NCBI GenBank assembly: GCA_017469925.1
Contig: JAFUFK010000016.1
Location: forward strand, 1 to 64,000
Direction: 5' to 3'
From: Bacteroidaceae bacterium
GTDB taxonomy: Bacteria; Bacteroidota; Bacteroidia; Bacteroidales; Bacteroidaceae
DNA: 64,000 bases
Shown here: in pieces, positions 47,653-56,760 of the stretch
How the letters are laid out: each line of letters begins with the position of its first letter
Numbering within the stretch: the stretch's first letter is position 1
Made by a program: the position numbers and the translations under genes
The notes under the pieces: generated by a model
Database searches by the model: none
What the model saw: only the letters and a program-made list of their open reading frames with translations
Told to the model about the DNA's origin: nothing

Positions 47653-48114
47653 ATGGACACATTAAGTCAGAAGACCGTAAGTGTAAACAAGGTGACCGCC
47701 ACGAAGGAGTGGGTGGTAGTTGACGCTACCGACCAGGTCCTGGGCCGTCTGTGCACCCGGGTCGCAAAATTGCTGAGAGGTAAGTACAAGCCCAACTTCA
47801 CGCCTCACGTGGACTGTGGCGACAACGTAATTATTGTGAATGCGGAAAAGATTGTCCTGACGGGCAACAAGATGACGGACCGCACCTACCTGAGCTATTC
47901 GGGTTACCCCGGTGGCCAGAAGGAGCACACGCCCGCCAGCATCATCGCCAAGAAGAACGGCTATGAGAGACTCATCCGCAAGGTGGTGAAGGGCATGCTG
48001 CCCAAGAACAAGTTGGCCGATCGCCTGATCTCCAACCTCTACGTGTACGAAGGCAGCGAGCACAAGCACGAAGCTCAGAGCCCCAAGACAATTGATATTA
48101 ACCTCTACAAATAA
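47653..48114 (+). CDS. rplM: 50S ribosomal protein L13
   Basis: A 153-aa protein with the L13 signatures WVVVDATDQVLGRL, the GDNVIIVNAEKI block and MLPKNKLADRLISNLYVYEG. The ATG at 47653 gives the normal Bacteroidetes N-terminus (MDTLSQKT); an earlier in-frame ATG at 47605 would add sixteen unrelated residues. It lies 11 bp upstream of rpsI, the conserved L13-S9 pair. Confidence 0.97.
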   Translation: MDTLSQKTVSVNKVTATKEWVVVDATDQVLGRLCTRVAKLLRGKYKPNFTPHVDCGDNVIIVNAEKIVLTGNKMTDRTYLSYSGYPGGQKEHTPASIIAKKNGYERLIRKVVKGMLPKNKLADRLISNLYVYEGSEHKHEAQSPKTIDINLYK

Positions 48115-48125
48115 TCGAAACGAAG

Positions 48126-48512
48126 ATGGAAGTAGTTAATGCACTTGGCCGCCGTAAGAGCGCCGTTGCCCGCATCTATGTTACCGAGGGTACGGGTAAG
48201 ATTACCATCAACAAGAGAGACCTCACCGAATATTTCCCCAGCTCTATCCTGCAGTTCGTGGTTAAGCAGCCCCTGACGACGGTAGATGCCGTGGAGAAGT
48301 ACGACATCAAAGCCAACCTGACGGGTGGCGGCTTCACCGGCCAGTCCCAGGCCCTCCGCCTGGCTATCGCCCGCGCTCTGGTTAAGATCAACGCCGAGGA
48401 CAAGAAGGCACTGCGTGCCGAAGGTTTCATTACGCGCGACAGCCGCGAGGTAGAGCGCAAGAAGCCCGGACGTCCCAAGGCACGTCGTCGCTTCCAGTTC
48501 AGCAAGCGTTAA
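48126..48512 (+). CDS. rpsI: 30S ribosomal protein S9
   Basis: A 128-aa protein beginning EVVNALGRRKSAVARIYV, with GGGFTGQSQALRLAIARAL in the core and the basic C-terminal tail GRPKARRRFQFSKR that reaches into the P site. It is co-transcribed with rplM. Confidence 0.97.
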   Translation: MEVVNALGRRKSAVARIYVTEGTGKITINKRDLTEYFPSSILQFVVKQPLTTVDAVEKYDIKANLTGGGFTGQSQALRLAIARALVKINAEDKKALRAEGFITRDSREVERKKPGRPKARRRFQFSKR

Positions 48513-48534
48513 TCTATATACCTTATATAATAAC

Positions 48535-48625
48535 GCGCGCGAGGAACTGCGAAACGCTGTTTAGCATCTAAACCCACGAGACTCCTATAATCGGGGGACT
48601 ACCCGCGGGTTGATTCTAACTGAAA
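48535..48625 (+). promoter_or_regulatory. possible structured leader of rpsB
   Basis: In the 158-bp gap after rpsI, GTTTAG pairs with CTAAAC around 48559-48572, and AACCC at about 48571 can pair with GGGTT at about 48607. ACCCGCGGGT is a palindrome. It may be an S2 autoregulatory leader or a terminator remnant. Confidence 0.3.
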
Positions 48626-48670
48626 ATGGAATTAAAAAGAAAGTAAACAAACTAAAAAAGAAAAAACACA

Positions 48671-49471
48671 ATGTCAAGAACAAACTTTGACCAACTTCTG
48701 GAGGCCGGATGTCACTTCGGTCACCTCAAGAGAAAGTGGAACCCCGCCATGGCTCCCTACATCTTCATGGAGCGCAACGGCATCCACATCATCGACCTGC
48801 ACAAGACCGTAGCCAAGATCGACGAGGCTGCAGAGGCCATGAAGCAGATTGCCAAGAGCGGAAAGAAAATTCTGTTCGTTGCTACAAAGAAACAGGCTAA
48901 GACCGTAGTTGCCGAGAAGGCAACCCAGGTGAACATGCCCTACGTTATCGAGCGTTGGCCCGGTGGCATGCTTACCAACTTCCCCACCATCCGCAAGGCC
49001 GTGAAGAAGATGTCCACCATCGACAAGCTGATTGCCGACGGCACCTACAGCAACCTCTCGAAGCGTGAGCTCCTGCAGGTTACCCGCCAGCGTGCCAAGC
49101 TGGAGAAGAACCTCGGCAGTATCGCCGACCTGAACCGTCTGCCCAGCGCACTTTTCGTCGTAGATGTGCTGAAGGAGCAGATTGCCGTTCGCGAGGCTAA
49201 CCGCCTGGGCATCCCCGTATTCGCTATCGTCGATACCAACTCTAACCCCGACAACATCGACTTCGTAATCCCCGCCAACGACGACGCCAGCAAGAGCATC
49301 GAGGCCATCCTCGACGCATGCGTAGCCGCCATCAACGAGGGTCTGGAAGAGCGCAAGGTGGAGAAGGCCGACCAGGATGCCGCTGCCAACAGCCAGAAGG
49401 ACGGTCGTGAGGTTGAGGTCGCTGAGGAAGAGGCTGAGGCTCCCGCCGCTGCCGAAGAGGCTGCCGAGTAA
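48671..49471 (+). CDS. rpsB: 30S ribosomal protein S2
   Basis: A 266-aa protein with the S2 blocks LLEAGCHFGHLKRKWNPAM, RWPGGMLTNFPTIRK and GIPVFAIVDTNSNPDNIDFV. The C-terminal ~35 residues are a Glu/Ala-rich extension (EEAEAPAAAEEAAE), common in Bacteroidetes. It is followed by tsf after 53 bp, the widespread S2-EF-Ts pairing. Confidence 0.97.
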   Translation: MSRTNFDQLLEAGCHFGHLKRKWNPAMAPYIFMERNGIHIIDLHKTVAKIDEAAEAMKQIAKSGKKILFVATKKQAKTVVAEKATQVNMPYVIERWPGGMLTNFPTIRKAVKKMSTIDKLIADGTYSNLSKRELLQVTRQRAKLEKNLGSIADLNRLPSALFVVDVLKEQIAVREANRLGIPVFAIVDTNSNPDNIDFVIPANDDASKSIEAILDACVAAINEGLEERKVEKADQDAAANSQKDGREVEVAEEEAEAPAAAEEAAE

Positions 49472-49524
49472 ACTTCGTGATAACGAAAAAACGTAATCCC
49501 GTAACAACGAAAACTGATTGAACT

Positions 49525-50517
49525 ATGGAAGTTACAATGAATGATATCAAGAAGCTCCGCGAAATGACCGGTGCCGGTCTGGCCGACTGTAAGAAGGCCC
49601 TGGCCGAGGCCGAGGACATGGACGGTGCTGTAGCAATCCTCCGCAAGAAGGGTCAGGCCGTTGCCGCCAAGCGCAGCGACCGCGACGCTGCCGAGGGTTG
49701 TGTGCTGGTGAAGGCTGCCGACGGCTTCGGCGCTATCATCGCCCTGAAGTGTGAAACCGACTTCGTTGCCAACAACGCCGACTTCGTGGCTCTGACCCGC
49801 GAGATTCTCGATGCTGCCGTGGCTAACAAGTGCAAGACCCTCGACGAGGTGAAGGCTCTGCCCATGGGCGAAGGCACCGTACAGGACGCCGTCGTTGCAC
49901 GCAGCGGTATCACGGGCGAGAAGATGGAACTCGATGGCTACAACGTAATCGAGGCCGAGAACATCGCCACCTATAACCACATGAACCGTAACGGACTCTG
50001 CACGATGGTTGCCCTGAACAAGTCTGTAGAAGACGAGACCGTGGGCAAGAACGTCGCCATGCAGATTGCCAGTGCCGCCCCCGTGGCTGTCAGCGAGGCT
50101 GGCGTGCCCCAGGAGATAAAGGACCGCGAGTTCAGCGTGGCTATCGAGAAGACGAAGGAAGAGCAGGTTCACAAGGCTGTTGAGGCTGCCCTGCGTAAGG
50201 CTGGCATCAATCCCGCTCACGTGGATAGCGAAGACCACATGGAGAGCAACATGGGCAAGGGCTGGATTACGGCCGAAGATGTTGCCCGCGCTAAGGAAAT
50301 CATCGCTACCGTCAGCGCCGAGAAGGCTGCCAATCTGCCCGAGGCTATGGTACAGAACATCGCCAAGGGTCGTCTCAATAAATTCCTCAAGGAGAGCTGC
50401 CTGCTCTCTCAGGAGTACATCTGGGACAAGAACCAGACCGTCGAGCAGTACCTGAAGTCAGTCGATAAGGAACTTACCGTCGTTGACTTCAAGCGCTTCA
50501 CCCTGCGCGCAGAGTAA
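49525..50517 (+). CDS. tsf: elongation factor Ts
   Basis: A 330-aa nucleotide-exchange factor for EF-Tu. The N-terminal UBA-like helix (DIKKLREMTGAGLADCKKAL) and the TDFVANNADF motif that inserts into EF-Tu are clear; two core subdomains follow. Length is typical of Bacteroidetes. It ends the ribosomal unit, just before a strong terminator. Confidence 0.97.
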   Translation: MEVTMNDIKKLREMTGAGLADCKKALAEAEDMDGAVAILRKKGQAVAAKRSDRDAAEGCVLVKAADGFGAIIALKCETDFVANNADFVALTREILDAAVANKCKTLDEVKALPMGEGTVQDAVVARSGITGEKMELDGYNVIEAENIATYNHMNRNGLCTMVALNKSVEDETVGKNVAMQIASAAPVAVSEAGVPQEIKDREFSVAIEKTKEEQVHKAVEAALRKAGINPAHVDSEDHMESNMGKGWITAEDVARAKEIIATVSAEKAANLPEAMVQNIAKGRLNKFLKESCLLSQEYIWDKNQTVEQYLKSVDKELTVVDFKRFTLRAE

Positions 50518-50535
50518 ATCGAAGCTTAATAAGCG

Positions 50536-50573
50536 AAAAAGCGTTCGGCATTTCTTCCGAACGCTTTTTTTTT
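50536..50573 (+). terminator. rho-independent terminator after tsf
   Basis: GCGTTCGG (50541-50548) pairs with CCGAACGC (50557-50564), extended by A5 on the left and T9 on the right. The T run leads directly into the next promoter box. Confidence 0.9.
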
Positions 50574-50574
50574 G

Positions 50575-50582
50575 TATCTTTG
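50575..50582 (+). promoter_or_regulatory. -7 box placing the FAH transcript start at or near its ATG
   Basis: TATCTTTG begins one base after the terminator's T run. The ATG at 50590 lies 7 bases past the box, where transcription should begin, so the mRNA may be leaderless. Confidence 0.55.
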
Positions 50583-50589
50583 CCCTCGT

Positions 50590-51207
50590 ATGAAGATATT
50601 TGCTGTCGGAATGAACTACCAGGAGCACAATAAAGAGCTCCACGGTACGTTATTAAATATGGAGGAGCCTGTTATCTTCACCAAGGCGGACTCAGCACTG
50701 CTGAAGGACGGCAAGCCATTCTTCATTCCTGCTTTCACCAACCAGTGTGAGTACGAAACGGAGGTGGTGGTGAGGATATGTCGCTTGGGGCGCAGTATTG
50801 CCCAGCGGTGGGCACATCGCTACTACGACCAGGTGACGGTGGGCATCGACTTCACGGCTCGCGACCTGCAACGCCGCCTGCGCGAGAAAGGCCTGCCCTG
50901 GGAACTCTGCAAGGGATTCGACGGGAGCGCCGTGATAGGGGAGATGCAACCGACAGACGCGCTGCCCGACGTGCAAGACCTGCACTTCCGGCTCGACATC
51001 AACGGGCAGGCCGTCCAGCAAGGCCATACGGCCGACATGCTGTTTCGGGTCGATGAGATAGTCTCGTACGTCAGCCGGTTCTTCACGCTGAAGATGGGCG
51101 ACCTCATCTTTACAGGCACCCCCGCAGGCGTAGGCCCCGTACACGAAGGCGACCACCTCGAAGGTTACCTCGAAGGAAAAAAAGTATTAGCGTTCAACGT
51201 CCGATGA
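50590..51207 (+). CDS. fumarylacetoacetate hydrolase-family protein (acylpyruvase/FAHD1-like)
   Basis: A 205-aa single-domain FAH protein. It contains GMNYQEHNKEL at the start and EPVIFTKADSALL. The metal-binding acidic residues lie in YETEVVVRI and in VGIDFTARDLQ, and GDLIFTGTPAGVGPV is near the end. Related enzymes hydrolyse acylpyruvates or decarboxylate oxaloacetate; the substrate is uncertain. An upstream in-frame ATG at 50572 lies inside the terminator and is rejected. The 3' end overlaps porU by 4 bp, which places this metabolic gene at the head of the secretion operon. Confidence 0.88.
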   Translation: MKIFAVGMNYQEHNKELHGTLLNMEEPVIFTKADSALLKDGKPFFIPAFTNQCEYETEVVVRICRLGRSIAQRWAHRYYDQVTVGIDFTARDLQRRLREKGLPWELCKGFDGSAVIGEMQPTDALPDVQDLHFRLDINGQAVQQGHTADMLFRVDEIVSYVSRFFTLKMGDLIFTGTPAGVGPVHEGDHLEGYLEGKKVLAFNVR

Positions 51208-54200
51208 AAAAAATATTGCGCACACTACTTCTTGCTGTCAGTTGCCAGTTGGCAATTGTAAATCATGCTGTAGGACAGGGCTTCACCACCCTCGACTGGG
51301 ACGAAATGCGCATCGACAGCCTGCTGCCTGTCTATACCGAAGTCATTCCGCTCGAGAGCGACTACCGCCTCTTCGACTATTCCGTATCTGTAGAATATCC
51401 CGAATGGGGCCCCTTGACAACTGCCGAGGTGAGCCGCCTGGAGGCGATAGGCGCGCCTATTGCCGAGTCGCTGCAAGTCTCGTCGTCCGTTTCCGTCAGT
51501 CGTAAGCAGGGCATGCTCGACATCGCCTTCGTGCCCCTCATAAAGAAGGACGGCCGCTACCAGAAACTGTTGAGTGCGCGCATCATAATTACGCCCAAGC
51601 CGAAGGCACGCCAGGTGAGGCGTCTCGCACCGGCTTCCCAGCGATACGTTCAGCAGAGTCTGCTCAGCGAAGGCCGGTGGGTGAAAATCAGCATCACGGA
51701 AGACGGCATCTATCGCCTGACCCGCAGTGCGCTCCGTAATATGGGCTTCTCGAACCCCGACAACGTGCGCCTATACGGCTATGGAGGCTATCGGCTCAAC
51801 GAAGTGCTGAACCCCGACGACGAGTTCGATGACCTCGAGGAAGTGCCCCTTTACAAGGCCGACAACGACACCTGGCTCTTCTGGGGCAACGGATTGGTCT
51901 ATTGGGAGGGGGATACGCGTATCTTCAATCCCTATGCCACCCGTGCCTGCTACTTCCTGACCGAGGGCACTGCCCCTGGCGAAATGAAGTCCGTGACCTC
52001 GGAGGCTACGCCCGTCAATACCTTCAGTTCGTTCACCGACCATGTGCTGTATGAGAAGGATGAATTTGCGTGGTTCCATGGTGGACGCAACCTCTTCGAC
52101 GGCACCAACTATGGCAACAGTAATAGCCATACGTATAAACTATCGACCATTGACAGCAAGGGCGGAGAGCGGCTGACCGTAGCCTTCACCGCAGGTGCGA
52201 AGACGCAGACGCAGGTTACTCCCACGGTCAATGGCACGGCCTTGCCCGTCATGACAATGGCCTCCCTTGGCAACTACATCTATGGCACGTCGTCAACGCG
52301 TACGACGGCCGTCCACGACTACGCGGCGGGGAGCGACTGGACCATCAGGCTTACCAGCACTTCCGGCAACGATGCTCGTCTCGACTATCTGGCCTTGCAC
52401 TACGAACGTGCCCTGGCCCCCCATGATGGTTTCGTAGCTTTCACGCCCGGGACAAGCAACGCACCGGCCCAACTCAATATCAAAGGTACAGGACTGAAAC
52501 TGATGCGCATAGGGTGGCCCAACGAACCTGCCTGCATCATGCAGGGTACACAGGACGGAGAGCACTATCGCGTCACGGTGGATGACGGGTCGCGTCGTTA
52601 TGTGGCCTTCGACCCCTCGCACGCTTTCCCGCAGCCCATTGTGGTCGGAGCCATAGAGAATCAGAACCTGCATGGCCTTGATAGCCTCGATATGGTCGTT
52701 ATTGTGCCTTCGAATGGTCGCTTGACAACCCAAGCCGAACGCCTGGCCGAAGCCCATCGGCAGTATGACGGTCTGCGCGTGGCCGTAGTGCGTGCCGACC
52801 AAATCTACAACGAATTCTCGAGTGGGACCCCCGATGCCACGGCCTATCGCCGACTGATGAAGATGCTCTACGACCGTGCTCAGTCCGACGATACTATGCC
52901 TCGCTACCTCTTGCTCTTCGGCGATTGTGCGTGGGACAACCGCATGCTTTCGACGGCATGGCGCAAGCACAATCCCGACGACTATCTGCTTTGCTTCGAG
53001 AGCGAGAACAGTTTCAGCGACACGCAAAGCTATGTCATGGAGGACTACTTCGGCCTGCTCGACGATGGCGAGGGGGGCAATCTGCCCAACGACAAGGTCG
53101 ATATCGGTATCGGCCGCTTCCCCGTAACCTCCGTCGCCGATGCCACCGTGATGGTGGACAAGACCATCAACCACATGACCAATGCCTATGCGGGCAACTG
53201 GAAGAATATTGTCATGGTGATGGGCGACGACGGCGACAATAACGAGCACCTCTGGATGGCCGATACCATAGCCGAGCAAACCCTGCGCCTGAACCCCGAA
53301 ATGGAGGTCCGAAAGGTGATGTGGGATGCCTATACGCGTGTCTCTACCCTGACGAGCAATACCTATCCAGAGGTGACTCAGCTGATAAAGGAACAAATGG
53401 ACGAGGGGGCCTTGGTGATGAACTACACGGGCCATGCCGCTACCTATTGTATGTCGCACGAGTTTGTACTGAAGCTTGAGGACTTTGCTGCTTTCAAAGG
53501 CACACGCCTTCCCTTGTGGGTGGCAGCCGCCTGCGATGTGATGCCCTTCGACGGCCAGACCGAAAACCTCGGTGAAACGGCTGTCTTGAATGCCGATGGC
53601 GCAGCTGTGGCCTTCTACAGTACGGCCCGCACCGTGTATGCCTCGAACAACTTGCAGATGAACCGCTGGTTTATGCGCTATCTCTTGGGCACCGACTCCG
53701 ACGGAGGCCGCTACCGCATTGGCGATGCCATCCGTCTGGCAAAGAGCTACATCATCAACAACAAACTCGAAACCTATCACGTCGAGAATAAACTCCACTA
53801 TGCCCTCTTGGGTGACCCTGCCTTGACCTTTGGCGCCCCGGTGAACCGCGTTGTGCTTGATAGCATCAACGGGATGCCGATTCGTGACAACAAGGACCTG
53901 CAACTGCAGGGCGGAGAGCGGGTGCGCATGAGTGGGCATCTCGAGAATGCTCAGGGGCAGGAACTGACGGCCTTCCACGGCATACTCTCGGCCCGAGTGT
54001 ATGACAATCTGGAGACCATCGTCTGCAAGAACAATGCGGAGGTGTCGAAGGGTCCGTTCGAGTTTTCCAATCGTGAGAAGGTGCTCTTCAACGGCCAAGA
54101 CTCAGTGGTAGCAGGTCGTTTCGCTATCGACTTCGTGATGCCCGTCGATATCAACTTCTCCGACCAGGGAGGCCGTGCAGTCTTCTATGCCATTAGCAAC

Positions 54201-54941
54201 GAACGCGACGTCGAAGCCAATGGCTACAACGAGGACTTTACGGTGGGCGGCATTAGTCCTTCGGCTGGAGCAGACACTAAGGGCCCGCAGATTTATGCCT
54301 ACCTGAACACCGAAGACTTCGAGAATGGTGGGCGAGTGAACGCAACGCCTTACTTCGTGGCACAGCTCGAGGACGAGAGCGGCATCAGTTATAGTGGTGT
54401 AGGACTCGGTCACGACCTGCTCCTGACGGTCGATGGCGATGCCTCGAAGACTTATGTCCTGAACGACTATTATACGGGTGAGTTCGGCGACTACACCCGT
54501 GGCGCCGTGGCCTTTAGCATTCCAGAACTTGAGGAGGGACCGCATAGCCTGACTTTCCGTGCGTGGGATGTGCTGAACAACACCAGTGCCACGTCGCTCG
54601 ACTTCGTGGTCGATAACTCCGTGAAGCCCAATGTGCTTAGTCTTACGGCCAGCCAGAATCCCGCCATCACGACCACCAACTTCCTTATCTCGTACGACAA
54701 CTTGCCAGGCAGCGATTGTGACCTCCTCATCGAGGTCTTCGACTTTGCCGGACGGCGCATGTGGTCGCAATCGTGTACGGCCAACAGCGACGCGGGCGTA
54801 TTCTCCGTACCTTGGAACCTGACTATGAGCGGAGGCGGCCGACTTGGCGCCGGCGTTTACCTCTATCGTGCCACGATGCGTTGTGGCAATAGCAAGAAGG
54901 TCAGCAAAACACAAAAAATAGTGGTCCATGGCAATAAATAG
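51204..54941 (+). CDS. porU: type IX secretion system sortase PorU (C25 peptidase)
   Basis: A 1,245-aa gingipain-family protein with a signal peptide ending AVGQ-GF. The C25 catalytic domain spans about residues 490-880, with the catalytic His in NYTGHAATYC and the Cys in AAACDVMPFDG. The C-terminal ~90 residues form a type IX sorting-type domain (EVFDFAGRRMWSQSC, then GAGVYLYRATM). In Porphyromonas, PorU removes the sorting domain of secreted cargo and attaches it to lipopolysaccharide at the surface. It overlaps the FAH gene (ATGA) and is followed by porV after 24 bp. Confidence 0.94.
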   Translation: MKKILRTLLLAVSCQLAIVNHAVGQGFTTLDWDEMRIDSLLPVYTEVIPLESDYRLFDYSVSVEYPEWGPLTTAEVSRLEAIGAPIAESLQVSSSVSVSRKQGMLDIAFVPLIKKDGRYQKLLSARIIITPKPKARQVRRLAPASQRYVQQSLLSEGRWVKISITEDGIYRLTRSALRNMGFSNPDNVRLYGYGGYRLNEVLNPDDEFDDLEEVPLYKADNDTWLFWGNGLVYWEGDTRIFNPYATRACYFLTEGTAPGEMKSVTSEATPVNTFSSFTDHVLYEKDEFAWFHGGRNLFDGTNYGNSNSHTYKLSTIDSKGGERLTVAFTAGAKTQTQVTPTVNGTALPVMTMASLGNYIYGTSSTRTTAVHDYAAGSDWTIRLTSTSGNDARLDYLALHYERALAPHDGFVAFTPGTSNAPAQLNIKGTGLKLMRIGWPNEPACIMQGTQDGEHYRVTVDDGSRRYVAFDPSHAFPQPIVVGAIENQNLHGLDSLDMVVIVPSNGRLTTQAERLAEAHRQYDGLRVAVVRADQIYNEFSSGTPDATAYRRLMKMLYDRAQSDDTMPRYLLLFGDCAWDNRMLSTAWRKHNPDDYLLCFESENSFSDTQSYVMEDYFGLLDDGEGGNLPNDKVDIGIGRFPVTSVADATVMVDKTINHMTNAYAGNWKNIVMVMGDDGDNNEHLWMADTIAEQTLRLNPEMEVRKVMWDAYTRVSTLTSNTYPEVTQLIKEQMDEGALVMNYTGHAATYCMSHEFVLKLEDFAAFKGTRLPLWVAAACDVMPFDGQTENLGETAVLNADGAAVAFYSTARTVYASNNLQMNRWFMRYLLGTDSDGGRYRIGDAIRLAKSYIINNKLETYHVENKLHYALLGDPALTFGAPVNRVVLDSINGMPIRDNKDLQLQGGERVRMSGHLENAQGQELTAFHGILSARVYDNLETIVCKNNAEVSKGPFEFSNREKVLFNGQDSVVAGRFAIDFVMPVDINFSDQGGRAVFYAISNERDVEANGYNEDFTVGGISPSAGADTKGPQIYAYLNTEDFENGGRVNATPYFVAQLEDESGISYSGVGLGHDLLLTVDGDASKTYVLNDYYTGEFGDYTRGAVAFSIPELEEGPHSLTFRAWDVLNNTSATSLDFVVDNSVKPNVLSLTASQNPAITTTNFLISYDNLPGSDCDLLIEVFDFAGRRMWSQSCTANSDAGVFSVPWNLTMSGGGRLGAGVYLYRATMRCGNSKKVSKTQKIVVHGNK

Positions 54942-54965
54942 TGCGCTTTTGCGTTCTATTTATAT

Positions 54966-56147
54966 ATGCGTATGAAGACAAATATCCGAATGTTGATGCT
55001 TGTGCTGCTGATGCTGGCAGTACAAAGTCTAAAGGCACAGGACAAGAAGAACATGTTCAATCCTGTGAACTATACCGTGACCTCCTTGGCCATTGCCCCT
55101 GATGCTCGTGGCGGCGCCATGGGCGACTTGGGCGTGGCTACTGAGGCAGATGTTAACTCCCAGTATTGGAACCCCGCCAAGTACCCCTTCAATGTGGCTC
55201 GGGCCGGAGTCAGTGCCAGTTATACGCCATGGTTGCGCAAGTTGGTCAACGACATCAATCTGGCCAATCTGGCAGGTTTCTATCGCATCGGTGACTATAG
55301 TGCCTTGAGTGCTTCGTTGCGCTTCTTCTCGCTCGGTGAGGTCGCACTCGACCAAAGCGACGATGCGATGACCATCAACCCCTATGAGTTTGCCGTCGAT
55401 GCCGCTTATAGCCGCATGTTGAGCGAACGCTTCTCTATGGCCGTAGCCATGCGCTTCATCTATAGCGACATTACCTACGACTACACTGCCGAGAGTAAGG
55501 CGGGAAAGGCCTTTGCTGCCGACATTGCGATGTATCGTAACGGTTACTTCATGATGGGCAATCGCGAGTGCTCCTTCTCGTGGGGTCTGAACATCAATAA
55601 TATTGGTTCCAAGATTACCTATGGCGGCGACGACAACTCAGAGTTTATCCCGACCAACCTTCGCCTTGGTGCCAACATGACCATCCCCTTCAACGAGTAC
55701 AACCGGCTCAGCATTGCCGCCGACGCTAACAAATTGCTCGTGCCCACCTATCCCAAGCAGCGCGATGGCGAAGAAGACAACGACTACACCGACCGTGTGC
55801 AGCGCGAGTACTACGACATCTCGCCCATCTCGGGTATCTTCAAGTCGTTCCATGATGCGCCCAACGGTGCGAAGGAGGAGTTCCAGGAGATTCAGTGGAG
55901 CCTCGGTATGGAGTATAACTACAACGACCGCTTCATGCTTCGCCTTGGTTACCACCACGAACATGAGAACAAGGGTAACCGTAAGTACGTAACCGCTGGT
56001 GCGGGCTTCAAGATGAGCATCTTTGCCATCGATGCCGCCTACGTGTTCTCTACGGCCCAGTCGAATCCCCTCGACCAAACCATGCGCTTCACCCTCTCCT
56101 TCGACCTCGACGGAATGAAGGACCTATTTGGCCGCCGACGCAGATGA
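54966..56147 (+). CDS. porV: type IX secretion system outer-membrane protein PorV
   Basis: A 393-aa FadL-like barrel protein, with a signal peptide ending LKAQ-DK and the PorV opening APDARGGAMGDLGVATEADV, then SQYWNPAKYPF. It partners PorU in the attachment complex and shuttles cargo from the translocon. The first ATG (54966) is used; a second in-frame ATG at 54972 is equally possible. It overlaps ispF by 4 bp. The porU-porV-ispF order is also known from Porphyromonas gingivalis. Confidence 0.94.
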   Translation: MRMKTNIRMLMLVLLMLAVQSLKAQDKKNMFNPVNYTVTSLAIAPDARGGAMGDLGVATEADVNSQYWNPAKYPFNVARAGVSASYTPWLRKLVNDINLANLAGFYRIGDYSALSASLRFFSLGEVALDQSDDAMTINPYEFAVDAAYSRMLSERFSMAVAMRFIYSDITYDYTAESKAGKAFAADIAMYRNGYFMMGNRECSFSWGLNINNIGSKITYGGDDNSEFIPTNLRLGANMTIPFNEYNRLSIAADANKLLVPTYPKQRDGEEDNDYTDRVQREYYDISPISGIFKSFHDAPNGAKEEFQEIQWSLGMEYNYNDRFMLRLGYHHEHENKGNRKYVTAGAGFKMSIFAIDAAYVFSTAQSNPLDQTMRFTLSFDLDGMKDLFGRRRR

Positions 56148-56626
56148 GCAACATCCGAGTAGGCATGGGTTACGATGTCCACCAACTGGTTTCGAACCGC
56201 GACTTGTGGATAGGAGGCATTCGGGTGCCCCATACCTTTGGCCTGCTCGGTCATAGTGATGCCGACGTGCTTATTCACGCCATCTGTGATGCCCTGCTTG
56301 GTGCCGCCAACATGCGCGACATCGGTTATCATTTCCCGGATACAAGTGTAGAGTTTAAGGATGCCGACAGCAAGGTACTCCTGCACCGCGTTGTCGGACT
56401 AATAGCTGCGAAGGGATATCGAGTGGGAAATATCGATGCGACGGTTTGTGCCGAACGGCCCAAACTCAATCCTTACATCCCACAGATGCAGCAATGTCTG
56501 GCCGAGGTTATGGGCATCGACGTCGATGCAGTCTCTATTAAGGCCACCACAACCGAGATGCTCGGCTTCACGGGTCGTGAAGAGGGCATCAGCGCCTATG
56601 CCGTAGCACTTATCGAAAAGGATTAG
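56144..56626 (+). CDS. ispF: 2-C-methyl-D-erythritol 2,4-cyclodiphosphate synthase
   Basis: A 160-aa MEP-pathway enzyme. The metal ligands of GYDVHQL (residues 9-15), LGHSDADVLIHAICDALLGA, and the C-terminal KATTTEMLGFTGREEGI are present. Length is normal. It is translationally coupled to porV. Another MEP gene, dxr, lies at 62669. A palindromic 22-bp array follows its stop. Confidence 0.96.
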   Translation: MSNIRVGMGYDVHQLVSNRDLWIGGIRVPHTFGLLGHSDADVLIHAICDALLGAANMRDIGYHFPDTSVEFKDADSKVLLHRVVGLIAAKGYRVGNIDATVCAERPKLNPYIPQMQQCLAEVMGIDVDAVSIKATTTEMLGFTGREEGISAYAVALIEKD

Positions 56627-56638
56627 GGTGTCCCCGGA

Positions 56639-56722
56639 AATGCCATAGGTGGCACAACTTTGTGCCACTAATGGCACGGATTCGTGCCACAGATGGCACA
56701 GGCTTGTGCCACAGATGGCACA
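56639..56722. repeat. 22-bp tandem array 5 of covarying hairpins
   Basis: TGGCAC begins at 56650, 56672, 56694 and 56716, exactly every 22 bp. Three complete units form TGGCACA-N4-TGTGCCA hairpins; in the middle one the arms read TGGCACG and CGTGCCA, a compensatory change keeping the pairing. Loops differ (ACTT, GATT, GGCT). It lies between the 3' ends of ispF and the convergent MORN gene, where it could act as a two-way terminator. Confidence 0.92.
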
Positions 56723-56760
56723 AACGAAGGCATATAGTGCGTCTTTAACTTGGTTTCCCC

